DNA of 64,000 nucleotides, taken from the NCBI GenBank assembly GCA_944388215.1, contig CALXHT010000004.1, positions 1 through 64,000 of the forward strand. Reading direction: 5' to 3'. The position numbers and the translations under genes were made by a program. The notes below the pieces were generated by a model. The model was not told the origin of the DNA, searched no databases, and was given only the letters and a program-made list of their open reading frames with translations. Positions 48,395 through 56,682 of this stretch are shown one piece after another. This DNA comes from an uncultured Gemmiger sp. (GTDB lineage Bacteria; Bacillota; Clostridia; Oscillospirales; Ruminococcaceae). Within the stretch, counting starts at the first letter, position 1. Each line of letters starts with the position of its first letter.

Positions 48395-49480
48395 ATGGCG
48401 AACAGGGTATTCCAGAACGTGGTGTACCAGATGAAAGAGGCCGTTGACCGTGTGGTTGGCGTCGTGGATGAAACCGGTACAGTCATTTCCTGCTCCGAGC
48501 TGGGGCAGATCGGCGAAGTGCGCGACGGTGTAGCCGCCGTGCGCCAGACGGCAGGGGACGCCTTTGTGCGGGACGGCTATTCCTATCACCAGTTCTCCAA
48601 TGCCAAGCATAACGACTACGCGGCCTTTGTGGAAGGTACCGATCCCACGGCGGCACAGTTTGCAGCCATGCTGTCCATCAGCCTGCAGTGCATCAAACAG
48701 TACCACGACGAAAAGTTCGACAAGACCAACTTCATCAAGAATGTGGTGCTGGACAACATCCTGCCCGGCGATATCTACGCCAAGGCGCGGGAACTGCACT
48801 TCGTGTCGGACGCCCAGCGGGTGGTGCTGCTGATCCGTGTGACCTCGGGCAACGATATTTCGGCCTACGATGTGGTCAGCGGCCTGTTCCCCGACAAGCA
48901 GAAGGACTTCGTCTTCAATATCAGCGAGAGCGATACCGTCCTGGTCAAGGAGATCAAGCCGGACAACAATACCAAGGATATGGAGAAGCTGGCCACCTCC
49001 ATCGTGGATACGCTGCAGGGGGACCACTACATCAAGGCTGTGGTGGGCATCGGCACGCCCATCAACAACATCAAGGATCTGGCCTCCAGCTTCAAGGAAG
49101 CCCAGATCGCCATGGAAGTGGGCAAGGTCTTCGACACCGAGCGTCAGGTCATCAGCTATGACCATCTGGGCATTGCCCGCCTGATCTATCAGCTGCCCAC
49201 CACGCTGTGCGAGGCGTTCCTGCGGGAGGTCTTCAAGCAGGAGAGCATCGATTCCCTGGACGCCGAGACGCTGTTCACCATCCAGCGCTTCTTTGAGAAC
49301 AACCTGAATGTGTCGGAGACCAGCCGCGGATTGTTTGTCCACCGCAACACGCTGGTGTACCGGCTGGAGAAGATCCGTAAACTGACCGGCCTTGACCTGC
49401 GCAACTTCGACGATGCCATCGTCTTCAAGGTGGCGCTGATGGTCAAGAAGTACCTCTCCGCCAACCCGGCCAAGTATTGA
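48395..49480 (+). CDS. PucR/CdaR-type transcriptional regulator
   Basis: A 361-residue regulator. The N-terminal 110 residues form a sensor region (VVGVVDETGTVISCSELGQIGEV), a GGDEF-like middle fold (about 115-265) follows, and the C-terminal HTH_30 domain ends with NNLNVSETSRGLFVHRNTLVYRLEKIRKLTGLDL, the signature of PucR/CdaR proteins. Such regulators often control amino-acid, purine or glycerate metabolism in response to small molecules; the target is not adjacent. GAAGGGGAG precedes the ATG and the unit ends at a terminator. Confidence 0.88.
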   Translation: MANRVFQNVVYQMKEAVDRVVGVVDETGTVISCSELGQIGEVRDGVAAVRQTAGDAFVRDGYSYHQFSNAKHNDYAAFVEGTDPTAAQFAAMLSISLQCIKQYHDEKFDKTNFIKNVVLDNILPGDIYAKARELHFVSDAQRVVLLIRVTSGNDISAYDVVSGLFPDKQKDFVFNISESDTVLVKEIKPDNNTKDMEKLATSIVDTLQGDHYIKAVVGIGTPINNIKDLASSFKEAQIAMEVGKVFDTERQVISYDHLGIARLIYQLPTTLCEAFLREVFKQESIDSLDAETLFTIQRFFENNLNVSETSRGLFVHRNTLVYRLEKIRKLTGLDLRNFDDAIVFKVALMVKKYLSANPAKY

Positions 49481-49493
49481 AACACAGAAAAGT

Positions 49494-49517
49494 CCCGCCG
49501 CAAGGCGGGCTTTTTTT
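49494..49517 (+). terminator. terminator of the PucR-family gene
   Basis: CCCGCC (49494-49499) / GGCGGG (49504-49509), GCAA loop, then C and seven T. Confidence 0.85.
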
Positions 49518-49572
49518 GTATGCGGGAGCCCTAGGCTGCCCAAATTCCTGAGGGGAGCCCCGGGGACGGTAC

Positions 49573-49601
49573 TTGAAAAGGACGTTCGGTTGTGCTATAA
49601 T
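49573..49601 (+). promoter_or_regulatory. yebC promoter
   Basis: TTGAAA (49573-49578) and a perfect TATAAT (49596-49601) with a 17-bp spacer, 69 bp before the ATG. Confidence 0.88.
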
Positions 49602-49669
49602 ACTTAACTGGTAATTGTCGGCTCAAAGTCCAGAGCCTGAATGAATACAAACGAGGGGGACCCAAATTT

Positions 49670-50407
49670 ATGTCCGGACATAGCAAATGGAACAACATCA
49701 AGCGTAAGAAGGAAAAGACCGACGGCGCCCGTGCCAAGATTTTCACCAAGATCGGCCGCGAGATTTCCGTGGCCGTGAAGGAGGGCGGTTCCAACCCCGC
49801 CTCCAACTCCAAGCTGGCTGCCCTGATCACCAAGGCCAAGGCCAACAGCGTGCCCAACGATAACATCCAGCGCATCATCAAGCGCGCCGAGGGCGGCGAC
49901 AAGGCGGATTACGAGGCAATGACCTACGAAGGCTACGGCCCCGGCGGCGTGGCAGTCATGGTGGAGACCCTGACCGACAACCGCAACCGTACCGCGGCCA
50001 ACATGCGCCATTACTTCGACAAGTTCGGCGGTAACCTGGGCCAGATGGGCTGCGTCAGCTTCATGTTCAGCCAGAAGGGCGTCATTATGGTGGATCTGGA
50101 GGACAAGGATCCCGACCAGCTGATGATGGACGCGCTGGACGCCGGTGCCGAGGACTTCGATGCCGGTGAGGAGGCCGCCCAGGTCACCACCACGCCGGAG
50201 AACTTTACGGCTGTCTGCGAGGCCCTGCAGAACAAGGGGTACACCTTCATTTCCGCCGATGTGGCGCAGGTCCCTGCCACCACCACCACGCTGACCGATC
50301 CCGACCAGCTGGCCCAGATGGGCAAGCTGCTGGACGCGCTGGACGATGACGACGACGTGCAGAATGCCTGGCACTCGCTGGAGAACGAGGAAGATCTCGA
50401 CCGATAA
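49670..50407 (+). CDS. YebC/PmpR family protein
   Basis: A 245-residue protein of the YebC family. The N-terminus SGHSKWNNIKRKKEKTDGARAKIFTKIGREI is diagnostic, and three domains follow in standard order (a helical domain to residue 80, ending in an MTYEGYGPGGVA loop, then two alpha-beta domains). Members are known as DNA-binding regulators (PmpR) or, in recent work, as factors helping ribosomes at proline stretches; both roles are established only in certain species. It has its own strong promoter and terminator, so it is a monocistronic housekeeping gene. Confidence 0.95.
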   Translation: MSGHSKWNNIKRKKEKTDGARAKIFTKIGREISVAVKEGGSNPASNSKLAALITKAKANSVPNDNIQRIIKRAEGGDKADYEAMTYEGYGPGGVAVMVETLTDNRNRTAANMRHYFDKFGGNLGQMGCVSFMFSQKGVIMVDLEDKDPDQLMMDALDAGAEDFDAGEEAAQVTTTPENFTAVCEALQNKGYTFISADVAQVPATTTTLTDPDQLAQMGKLLDALDDDDDVQNAWHSLENEEDLDR

Positions 50408-50416
50408 GAGCAGCAC

Positions 50417-50449
50417 AAGAGAGCGAGGGGCCGAACCTGGCTCTCTTTT
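50417..50449 (+). terminator. terminator after yebC
   Basis: AAGAGAGC (50417-50424) / GCTCTCTT (50440-50447), 15-nt loop, T-rich exit. Confidence 0.65.
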
Positions 50450-50473
50450 CTTGTAGCAACGAAAGGAACTTCT

Positions 50474-52132
50474 ATGGCAGAACTTCTTTGCCCTCACTGC
50501 CTGCAGCCCCTGACGGGCGGCTACCACGGGGATTGTCCGCACTGTGGCCGTTCGCTGGAAAACCAGAACCCGGAAGGCGCGCTGCCGCTGGGCACCCAGC
50601 TGGCGGGCCGGTATACGGTGGGAAGCTACCTCAGCGCCGACGGCGACGGACTGTCCTACCGGGGTGTGCTCAACGAGGAAAAAAAGTTTGTCCTGATCAA
50701 GGAATACTTCCCGGTGACCCTCTGCAACGGCCGCAGCGCCGACGGTGCCCTGATGCCCAAGGAGGGCAAGGAGGTGCTGTTCAAGACCAGCCGGATGGAT
50801 TTCAAGGACCTGTATGACGACCTGCACAACCTGACGCCGTCCACGGGCCTGAGCACCATCCTGGATGTGATGGAGGAGAACAACACCGTCTATGCCGTGG
50901 AGGAAAGCGAAAAGGGGATGACGCTGACCCACTACCTGAGTCTGCGCAGCCGCACGCTGACCCCGGCCGAAGCGCGGACGCTGCTGCAGCCCATCATGGA
51001 GGGCGTCACCCAGCTGCACAAGGCGGGGCTCATCCATCGGGGCATCTGCCCGGACAACATCCTGCTGCCCATCGACGGCACGGCCCGCCTGACGGGATAC
51101 GGCACACTGGCGCTGCGCACCGGCGGCAGTGAACTGAAAAGCCAGCTGTACCCGGGGTATGCGGCGCCGGAGCAGTATTCTGCGGCGGAGTTCAGCGGCC
51201 GCTACACCGATGTGTACGCCCTGGCGGCGGTGTGCTATAAGCTGGTGACTGGCCAGACGCCGGTTTCGGCACCGCAGCGCAAGGTGCGGGAAAGCCTGGA
51301 ATCGGCCCACAGCCTGGAAGCCGGGGTGCCCACCTGGTTTTCCCAGGTGCTGTCCTGTGCGCTGCGGCTGGACCCGGCGCGCCGCATGCAGACGGTGCCG
51401 GAACTGATGAGCGCCCTGACCGATCCCAATGTGGCCAACGCCATGTTTGAGCGGGGGGACAACCAGATCAGCACCCGGAAGATCATGGCGGTTTCGCTGG
51501 CAGTGATTGTGGTGCTGGCAATTCTGCTGGTGTGGAGCCTGCTGGATTCGGCGGGCAGAGAGCCGTCGCGGCCCCAGACGCCCGCCTCCACGGACAGCGG
51601 GCAAACCCAGAGCGTTGACAGTTCCAGTCAGGAGGTGGAGACCATTCCCGATCTGGTAGGCAAGCGCTATGCCAGCGAGATCAAGGATAACGATCTCTAC
51701 GCCGACTACCGCATCGTGATGACGGAGGAGAACAGTTCCGAGATAGCGGCGGGCATTGTGATCCGTCAGGACCCTGTGGCCGGTACCCTCAAAACCGAGG
51801 AAGGGGAGATCATCCAGATCGTGGTCAGCAAGGGCCCGAACCTGGTGGAGATGCCCGACATCATCGGGTTCACCCAGTCCAACGCCAGCAAGCAGCTGGA
51901 CGAGCGGGGCATCCAATACAAGATGCAGATCGTGGAGAATGACGGCACCATGGCGGAAGGGTGCGTGGCCAAGACCGACGTGCTGGCCGGCACCAAGTTT
52001 GACGCCGGCAAGACGATCGTGAGCGTCTTCATCGCCGGAGAACGGGATGACACGCTGGTGGCCACCACCAGCAGCGGGGACAGCCAGAGCGCTTCGGAGA
52101 GCACTGCCTCCGATTCGTCGCAAAGTGAATAA
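50474..52132 (+). CDS. zinc-ribbon / kinase-like / PASTA membrane protein (probable pseudokinase)
   Basis: A 552-residue protein. Order: a zinc ribbon (Cys6, 9, 21, 24: CPHC...CPHC), a kinase-fold domain (about 43-318), one membrane helix (335-357), a Ser/Thr-rich linker, two PASTA-like repeats (about 388-454 and 456-521) and an acidic Ser-rich tail. The ATP Lys is present in FVLIKEYF (Lys76), but the catalytic HRD reads HRG (188-190, Asp lost), HRDxxPxN Lys is Cys192, and DFG reads GYG (208-210). So phosphotransfer is unlikely; it is a kinase-like sensor tied to wall fragments via PASTA. AAAGGAAC precedes the ATG. Confidence 0.88.
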   Translation: MAELLCPHCLQPLTGGYHGDCPHCGRSLENQNPEGALPLGTQLAGRYTVGSYLSADGDGLSYRGVLNEEKKFVLIKEYFPVTLCNGRSADGALMPKEGKEVLFKTSRMDFKDLYDDLHNLTPSTGLSTILDVMEENNTVYAVEESEKGMTLTHYLSLRSRTLTPAEARTLLQPIMEGVTQLHKAGLIHRGICPDNILLPIDGTARLTGYGTLALRTGGSELKSQLYPGYAAPEQYSAAEFSGRYTDVYALAAVCYKLVTGQTPVSAPQRKVRESLESAHSLEAGVPTWFSQVLSCALRLDPARRMQTVPELMSALTDPNVANAMFERGDNQISTRKIMAVSLAVIVVLAILLVWSLLDSAGREPSRPQTPASTDSGQTQSVDSSSQEVETIPDLVGKRYASEIKDNDLYADYRIVMTEENSSEIAAGIVIRQDPVAGTLKTEEGEIIQIVVSKGPNLVEMPDIIGFTQSNASKQLDERGIQYKMQIVENDGTMAEGCVAKTDVLAGTKFDAGKTIVSVFIAGERDDTLVATTSSGDSQSASESTASDSSQSE

Positions 52133-52134
52133 AA

Positions 52135-52166
52135 AATGCCACCTGCCGGCAGGCAGGTGGCATTTT
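52135..52166. terminator. bidirectional terminator
   Basis: Perfect 13-bp stem AATGCCACCTGCC (52135-52147) / GGCAGGTGGCATT (52152-52164), GGCA loop, T-run right and A-run left, between the PASTA gene and the convergent enzyme I-like gene. Confidence 0.88.
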
Positions 52167-52180
52167 GCGTTACAGAAAGT

Positions 52181-53761
52181 TTATACCGGGTCCCCCGAGA
52201 GATCTTCCTGCATCAGCAGTTTTTTCAGCGGCAGGATGGCCGCCGGCTCCACACTGAAGGTCCGGATCCCCAGGTGCAGGTACACCGGGATGCGGGGAAT
52301 GCTTTCGATGGTGATGCCGCAGAGGTACACCTCCACGCCGCGGGCCTCGGCCTGCTGCAGCGCTTCCTGCACCAGCCGCTGCACGGCGGGATTGTCCACC
52401 TTGGCGGCGGCCGCCGCGGAATCCTGGAGCAGGCCCAGGGTGTAGCGGGTCAGGTCTTCGATGTCGATGGCCAGCATCTGGGCACCGTGATCGATGAGTT
52501 CACCGGCCAGCAGCGCCGCCGACGGCATGTCCACAATGCAGCCGAAGGGCGGCATTGTGATGTCGGGGCCTTCCTTGTGCAGTTCCTGGCGGCAGGTCTC
52601 CACCTCCTGCAGGCAGGCATCCCAGTCCTCCACGCCGGCGATCATGGGGAACAGTACCCGTAAATCGCCGTAGGGCGCGGCCCGCAGCAGTGCCCTGATC
52701 TGCGGCCAGAAGAGCCGGTGACCCTGCAGCCGTTTGGCGATCTCCGCCGTCCAGGGAGAATCATCGTCGGCATGGGTGTCGCAGGTGCGCACGGCGATCA
52801 TGGCGCCATCGGAATACTGGAGCTTCTCCCGGATTCTTGTAAACTGGGCATCCTCCGAAAGATCATCCATGATCACCGACTCGGTGCGCAGCAGACCGAT
52901 GCCGGCTGCGCCCTGGGGCAGCAGTTCGCCGGGGTCAGAGGTGGAGGTGGTGGCGGTGAGCAGCCGGAAAGCGGTGCCATCCTTGGTCAGGCAGGGGAGG
53001 ACCGCCACCGCATCGGGTACACGGCCGTGCAGACGGTTTTCGGCCACCTTGCAGTCCGCCTGGGCGATATGGGCACCGTCCGGCTCGATGATCAGCGTGC
53101 CGGTGTCTCCGTCGGAGGCGTCCAGAATGGCCCGGTGCCCGGCGGCCAGGGCCGCCACGCCGTCCCCCAGCTGGATGACGGCGGGAATGCCCAGGCTGCG
53201 CGCCATGATGGCGGCGTGGCTGACCGAACTGTCGTGGTTGCTGGCCAGGCCCAGGATCATCCGGCGGTCCAGGCTGAAGAGATCGCTGGGAAAAAAGCGA
53301 TCCGCCACCAGGATGCTGGGGCGTTTCAGGTGCAGCCGGCGGCGGGGACGCCCGTCCAGAATATCCACCACGCGGCGGCATACATCGCATACGTCCACGC
53401 TGCGCTCCCGGATATACTCATCGTCCACATTGTTCAGCCGTCCGGCAAAAATCTGTTCGGCCCGTTCCACAGCCGCGGCGCCGCCGGCCCCGGCTGCTAT
53501 GTAATCACCGATCTCGTTGGTGAAGGACTCGTCCTCCAGAAGGGCGATTTGAAACAGCAGGATGTCGGCATCCGGCCCTTTGGCGCGCTGGCTCAAGCGG
53601 CGCAGTTCGTCCTTGGCCAGTACCACGGCCACATCGTACAGCGCGCGCTCCCGGAAGGGATCACACACGATGCGGTGCAGCCCGGTGGTGCCGTGGTCGA
53701 TCTGCTCTACCGGGCCGATCGCAATTCCCTTGGATGCGGATACACCGGTAAATGTATACAT
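52181..53761 (-). CDS. degenerate PTS enzyme I-like protein
   Basis: A 526-residue protein of the enzyme I family (PEP-protein phosphotransferase). The N-terminal signature VSASKGIAIGPVE and the phospho-His in SSVSHAAIMARSLGIPAV (His182) are intact, and the C-terminal Cys481 in VYLCG is kept. In the PEP-binding part, though, Arg292 (LLRTES) and Arg325 (VRTCD) stand, while the usual DIGGDK is replaced by DTHADDD, the ND of GTNDLTQY becomes ED (435-436), and the Arg of AVDR is Gln446. Its sequence is much less conserved than a typical PtsI. AAAGGAGG precedes the ATG. It is the first gene of a pair with the patatin gene or follows it; the patatin gene lies upstream by 18 nt on the minus strand. 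Confidence 0.8.
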   Translation of the reverse strand: MYTFTGVSASKGIAIGPVEQIDHGTTGLHRIVCDPFRERALYDVAVVLAKDELRRLSQRAKGPDADILLFQIALLEDESFTNEIGDYIAAGAGGAAAVERAEQIFAGRLNNVDDEYIRERSVDVCDVCRRVVDILDGRPRRRLHLKRPSILVADRFFPSDLFSLDRRMILGLASNHDSSVSHAAIMARSLGIPAVIQLGDGVAALAAGHRAILDASDGDTGTLIIEPDGAHIAQADCKVAENRLHGRVPDAVAVLPCLTKDGTAFRLLTATTSTSDPGELLPQGAAGIGLLRTESVIMDDLSEDAQFTRIREKLQYSDGAMIAVRTCDTHADDDSPWTAEIAKRLQGHRLFWPQIRALLRAAPYGDLRVLFPMIAGVEDWDACLQEVETCRQELHKEGPDITMPPFGCIVDMPSAALLAGELIDHGAQMLAIDIEDLTRYTLGLLQDSAAAAAKVDNPAVQRLVQEALQQAEARGVEVYLCGITIESIPRIPVYLHLGIRTFSVEPAAILPLKKLLMQEDLSGDPV

Positions 53762-53779
53762 ATGAGCCTCCTTTGACAG

Positions 53780-54967
53780 TTACAGCAGGGATGTCCGGGT
53801 CAATGCCCGGCTGACCAGAGCGGTGACGAATTCTTCCGGCATGGCGGCGGCCAGGGTGCGCTCGGCCACCAGACTGCCCTCCTTGCCGTCCAGCAGGGCG
53901 GGAAACCGGTCGGCGGGATCCTTGTCGAAGCTGCCCATGAAGGCAGCCGCCAGCATTTTTGGGGTGTAGGGCAGATCCTCCGGCACGTGCAGGCGTTCGC
54001 AGGCCAGTTCCAGCGGGGCCAGGGCGCCCCGTGTGGGAGCGCCGGGATTGGGCCCGTAGGGCGCAGGATACCCGGCACGCTGGCGGGCGGTTTTTTCTGC
54101 CCTTTCCAGACCGGGGGCACGGGCGCAGGCGTCCGCCAGCTGCTGCTGATAGCTTATGGCAAAGCGTTCCAGGAATCCGTCCGGGTCCGGCTGGATGGCA
54201 TAGGCTGTGCCGCCGATGCGCCCGAACAGCCGCAGGGTGTCCCAGTAGCCCAGGGCGATGTTGCGTGCCGCCCGGGAAGGATCAAAGTCCAGGGTGGGGC
54301 CCAGGTTCCAGTGGCTGCGCACGATGCGGGTGGGCAGCCCGGTGTGGTTCTGCCGCACGATGCCGATGCCGTCGATGTCCACGCCCAGCAGTTCGGTGGC
54401 TCCCATCTCGGCAGCCAGCTGCAGCGGCATGTTGTCACGCCAGCCGCCGTCGATGTATTTCACCCCGTCGATCTCCCGGGGGCGCAGGGCGGGAAAGCAG
54501 GCGCTGGAGGCCAGCATGTAATCCTTCAGCCGCCCCTGGGGAATGGCTTCTATGGGGCATTGCAGGCTGCGCATGGTGGACATCTCGGTCATCACCAGGC
54601 CAAAGTGGATGGGGGCCCGGCGCACCGCCGGCTCATCGATCAGGGCGTCAAGACGTTCGGCCAGCGGTTCCACGTTCAGACCGCCGCTGCGGATCACATC
54701 CTGGAAGAAAGCGTTCAGTTCCTCCGGGTTGCGGGTGGCGGGCACATCCAGCACATCGTGAATTTCCAGGGAACGCCACAGGGCCTCGGCCTCCCGGGCC
54801 TTGCCCAGGGTGAACATACAGCCGTTCAGCGTGCCCACGCTGGCGCCTGTGATGATGGCAGGATGCCAGTCCAACTCCTGCAGAGCGCGCCAGACACCGA
54901 TCTGGTAGCTTCCCTTGGCGCCGCCGCCGGCCAGTACCAGCGCGCGTACGGGTGCGGTATTTGGCAA
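53780..54967 (-). CDS. patatin-like phospholipase
   Basis: A 395-residue patatin-family acyl hydrolase. The oxyanion loop GGGAKGSYQIG is near residue 13, the nucleophile elbow GASVG (about residue 41-45, catalytic Ser in ITGASVGTLNG) and the second catalytic acid in DGGWRDNMPL (about 175) are intact. The C-terminal 150 residues are specific to this subgroup. It may release fatty acids from lipids in the cytosol. The upstream 220 bp carry a minus TATAAT at 55010-55015. The enzyme I-like gene follows 18 bp later, so they are co-transcribed. Confidence 0.88.
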   Translation of the reverse strand: MPNTAPVRALVLAGGGAKGSYQIGVWRALQELDWHPAIITGASVGTLNGCMFTLGKAREAEALWRSLEIHDVLDVPATRNPEELNAFFQDVIRSGGLNVEPLAERLDALIDEPAVRRAPIHFGLVMTEMSTMRSLQCPIEAIPQGRLKDYMLASSACFPALRPREIDGVKYIDGGWRDNMPLQLAAEMGATELLGVDIDGIGIVRQNHTGLPTRIVRSHWNLGPTLDFDPSRAARNIALGYWDTLRLFGRIGGTAYAIQPDPDGFLERFAISYQQQLADACARAPGLERAEKTARQRAGYPAPYGPNPGAPTRGALAPLELACERLHVPEDLPYTPKMLAAAFMGSFDKDPADRFPALLDGKEGSLVAERTLAAAMPEEFVTALVSRALTRTSLL

Positions 54968-55089
54968 GGCAACATCCCTCCCTGCAAGTGCAATGAATAT
55001 TTATCCTATATTATAACATCCTCCACGCGCGATTGCTACCGGGAATTGCATTAAGATTTTGTTATTTTGTCAGCGCTATCCCGCAGCAC

Positions 55090-55118
55090 TTGCAAGAAAC
55101 GGGCGGAACGTGTATTAT
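55090..55118 (+). promoter_or_regulatory. promoter of the nucleotidyltransferase-MerR operon
   Basis: TTGCAA (55090-55095) and TATTAT (55113-55118) with a 17-bp spacer. In the same divergent gap (54968-55187) the patatin gene has a minus-strand TATAAT at plus 55010-55015. Confidence 0.7.
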
Positions 55119-55187
55119 GGACATAATGGATGCCATCCGGCAAACATTCTTTTGATGGGAAAACCGGATGGAGGAAGGAGATTCAGT

Positions 55188-56117
55188 ATGGCAAAAAAAC
55201 CGATTCTGGTGGTGATGGCGGCCGGTATGGGCAGTCGGTACGGCGGTCTGAAGCAGATCGATCCGGTGGGGCCTTCCGGGGAGGCTATCCTCGACTACAG
55301 CCTGTACGACGCCCGCCGCGCCGGTTTTGAGACGGTGGTCTTTATTATCAAGCATGAAATTGAGGCAGCTTTCAAGGAGGCAGTGGGCGCCCGGGCGGAG
55401 CGCGCCGGGCTGGAGGTCCTCTATGCCTACCAGCAGCTGGACAAACTGCCCGAAGGTTTCTCGGTGCCGGAGGGCCGCGTCAAACCCTGGGGCACGGCTC
55501 ATGCGATTCTGGTGGCGGAGGAAGCCATCGGCGACGCACCGTTTGCGGTCATCAACGCCGACGACTACTATGGCCCCCAGGGGTTCCGGCTGATCTATGA
55601 TTATCTCAGCACCCATGCTGACGGTGACCGGTATGCCTGGTCGATGGTGGGCTTTTTGCTGGGCAACACGGTCAGTGCCAACGGCAGTGTGAGCCGCGGC
55701 GTCTGCGTCACCGATGGGAAGGGCGACCTGGTCAGCGTGACCGAGCGCACCTGCATCGAGCCCTATGACGGTGGTATCCACTATACCGAGGATGACGGCG
55801 CCACCTGGACCGATCTGCCCGCCGACACGGTGGTCTCCATGAACCTGTGGGGCTTCACGCCGGGCTACATCGCCGAGGCAAAGGCCGGTTTTGCTGCCTT
55901 CCTGCAGGAGAACCTGCCGGTGAACCCGCTGAAGTGCGAATACTACCTGCCCTCCGTGGTGACGGCTGCCCTGCAGCGCAAAGAGGCGGATGTACATGTG
56001 CTGACCAGCGCTGACAAGTGGTACGGCATCACCTACCGGGAGGATAAGCCGGATCTGGTGGCCGCCCTGCAGAAGATGAGCGCCGACGGCCTCTATCCCA
56101 CCGACAAACTGTTCTGA
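55188..56117 (+). CDS. nucleotidyltransferase of the UTP-glucose-1-phosphate type
   Basis: A 309-residue nucleotidyltransferase. The activation loop MAAGMGSRYGGLKQIDPVGPSGEAI with the catalytic Lys region and INADDYYG as metal site are intact. Length and motifs are near UTP-glucose-1-phosphate uridylyltransferase, though this subgroup is only annotated as sugar nucleotidyltransferase; the product may be UDP-glucose, feeding glycogen or wall polymers. AAGGAGATT precedes the ATG at 55188, which is preferred over the longer upstream frame. The MerR gene follows after 15 bp. Confidence 0.85.
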   Translation: MAKKPILVVMAAGMGSRYGGLKQIDPVGPSGEAILDYSLYDARRAGFETVVFIIKHEIEAAFKEAVGARAERAGLEVLYAYQQLDKLPEGFSVPEGRVKPWGTAHAILVAEEAIGDAPFAVINADDYYGPQGFRLIYDYLSTHADGDRYAWSMVGFLLGNTVSANGSVSRGVCVTDGKGDLVSVTERTCIEPYDGGIHYTEDDGATWTDLPADTVVSMNLWGFTPGYIAEAKAGFAAFLQENLPVNPLKCEYYLPSVVTAALQRKEADVHVLTSADKWYGITYREDKPDLVAALQKMSADGLYPTDKLF

Positions 56118-56132
56118 AAAGGAAATTCCATC

Positions 56133-56588
56133 ATGGCATACACGGTAGGACAGATGGCGAAGCGGCTGGGCATTGCACCCTCCACGCTGCGCTACTACGA
56201 CAAGGAAGGGCTGCTGCCCTATGTGGAGCGCACGGACGGCGGCATCCGGATGTTTCAGGAGAAGGACTACGAATGGCTGAGCATCATCGAGTGCCTCAAG
56301 CAGTCGGGCCTTTCCATCAAGGAGATCCGGCGGTACATTGATCTGTGCCGGGAAGGGGATGCCACCATCCCGGAACGGCTGCAGCTCTTTGTGAACCGGC
56401 GCCTGGCCGTGCAGCAGCAGATGGCCCAGCTGCAGAAGACGCTGGATCTTCTGGACTATAAACTCTGGTTCTACCAGACATCGGAGGAAGCCGGCACCAC
56501 GTCCATCCACGACGGCCAGACGGCGGAGGATATCCCGGAAGAATACCGGGAAGCTTTCCGGCACGCCCATGGCCGCGGCGACAACTGA
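56133..56588 (+). CDS. MerR-family transcriptional regulator
   Basis: A 151-residue MerR regulator. The winged HTH starts at residue 1 (YTVGQMAKRLGIAPSTLRYYDKEGLLPY) and is followed by the MerR arm VERTDGGIRMFQEKDYEWL. A long coiled-coil (about 80-118) precedes a short effector tail without the Cys pattern of metal sensors, so an organic effector is likely. Its size and start match the NmlR/AdhR-type group, which binds CTTAAAG-N4-CTTTAAG operators. Such an operator is seen at the cupin promoter far upstream (181-196), but none was found at this operon's own promoter. Confidence 0.92.
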   Translation: MAYTVGQMAKRLGIAPSTLRYYDKEGLLPYVERTDGGIRMFQEKDYEWLSIIECLKQSGLSIKEIRRYIDLCREGDATIPERLQLFVNRRLAVQQQMAQLQKTLDLLDYKLWFYQTSEEAGTTSIHDGQTAEDIPEEYREAFRHAHGRGDN

Positions 56589-56597
56589 ACAAAGCAA

Positions 56598-56626
56598 AAG
56601 CCCTCTGTCCTGGGGACAGAGGGCTT
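56598..56626. terminator. bidirectional terminator
   Basis: Perfect 13-bp stem AAGCCCTCTGTCC (56598-56610) / GGACAGAGGGCTT (56614-56626); T-rich exit on the minus side, serving rsmE and merR. Confidence 0.82.
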
Positions 56627-56682
56627 GGCTTTTGCGGGAAGGGGGGACCGGCACGCAGACCGGAACCCTGCCATAGTATGGA

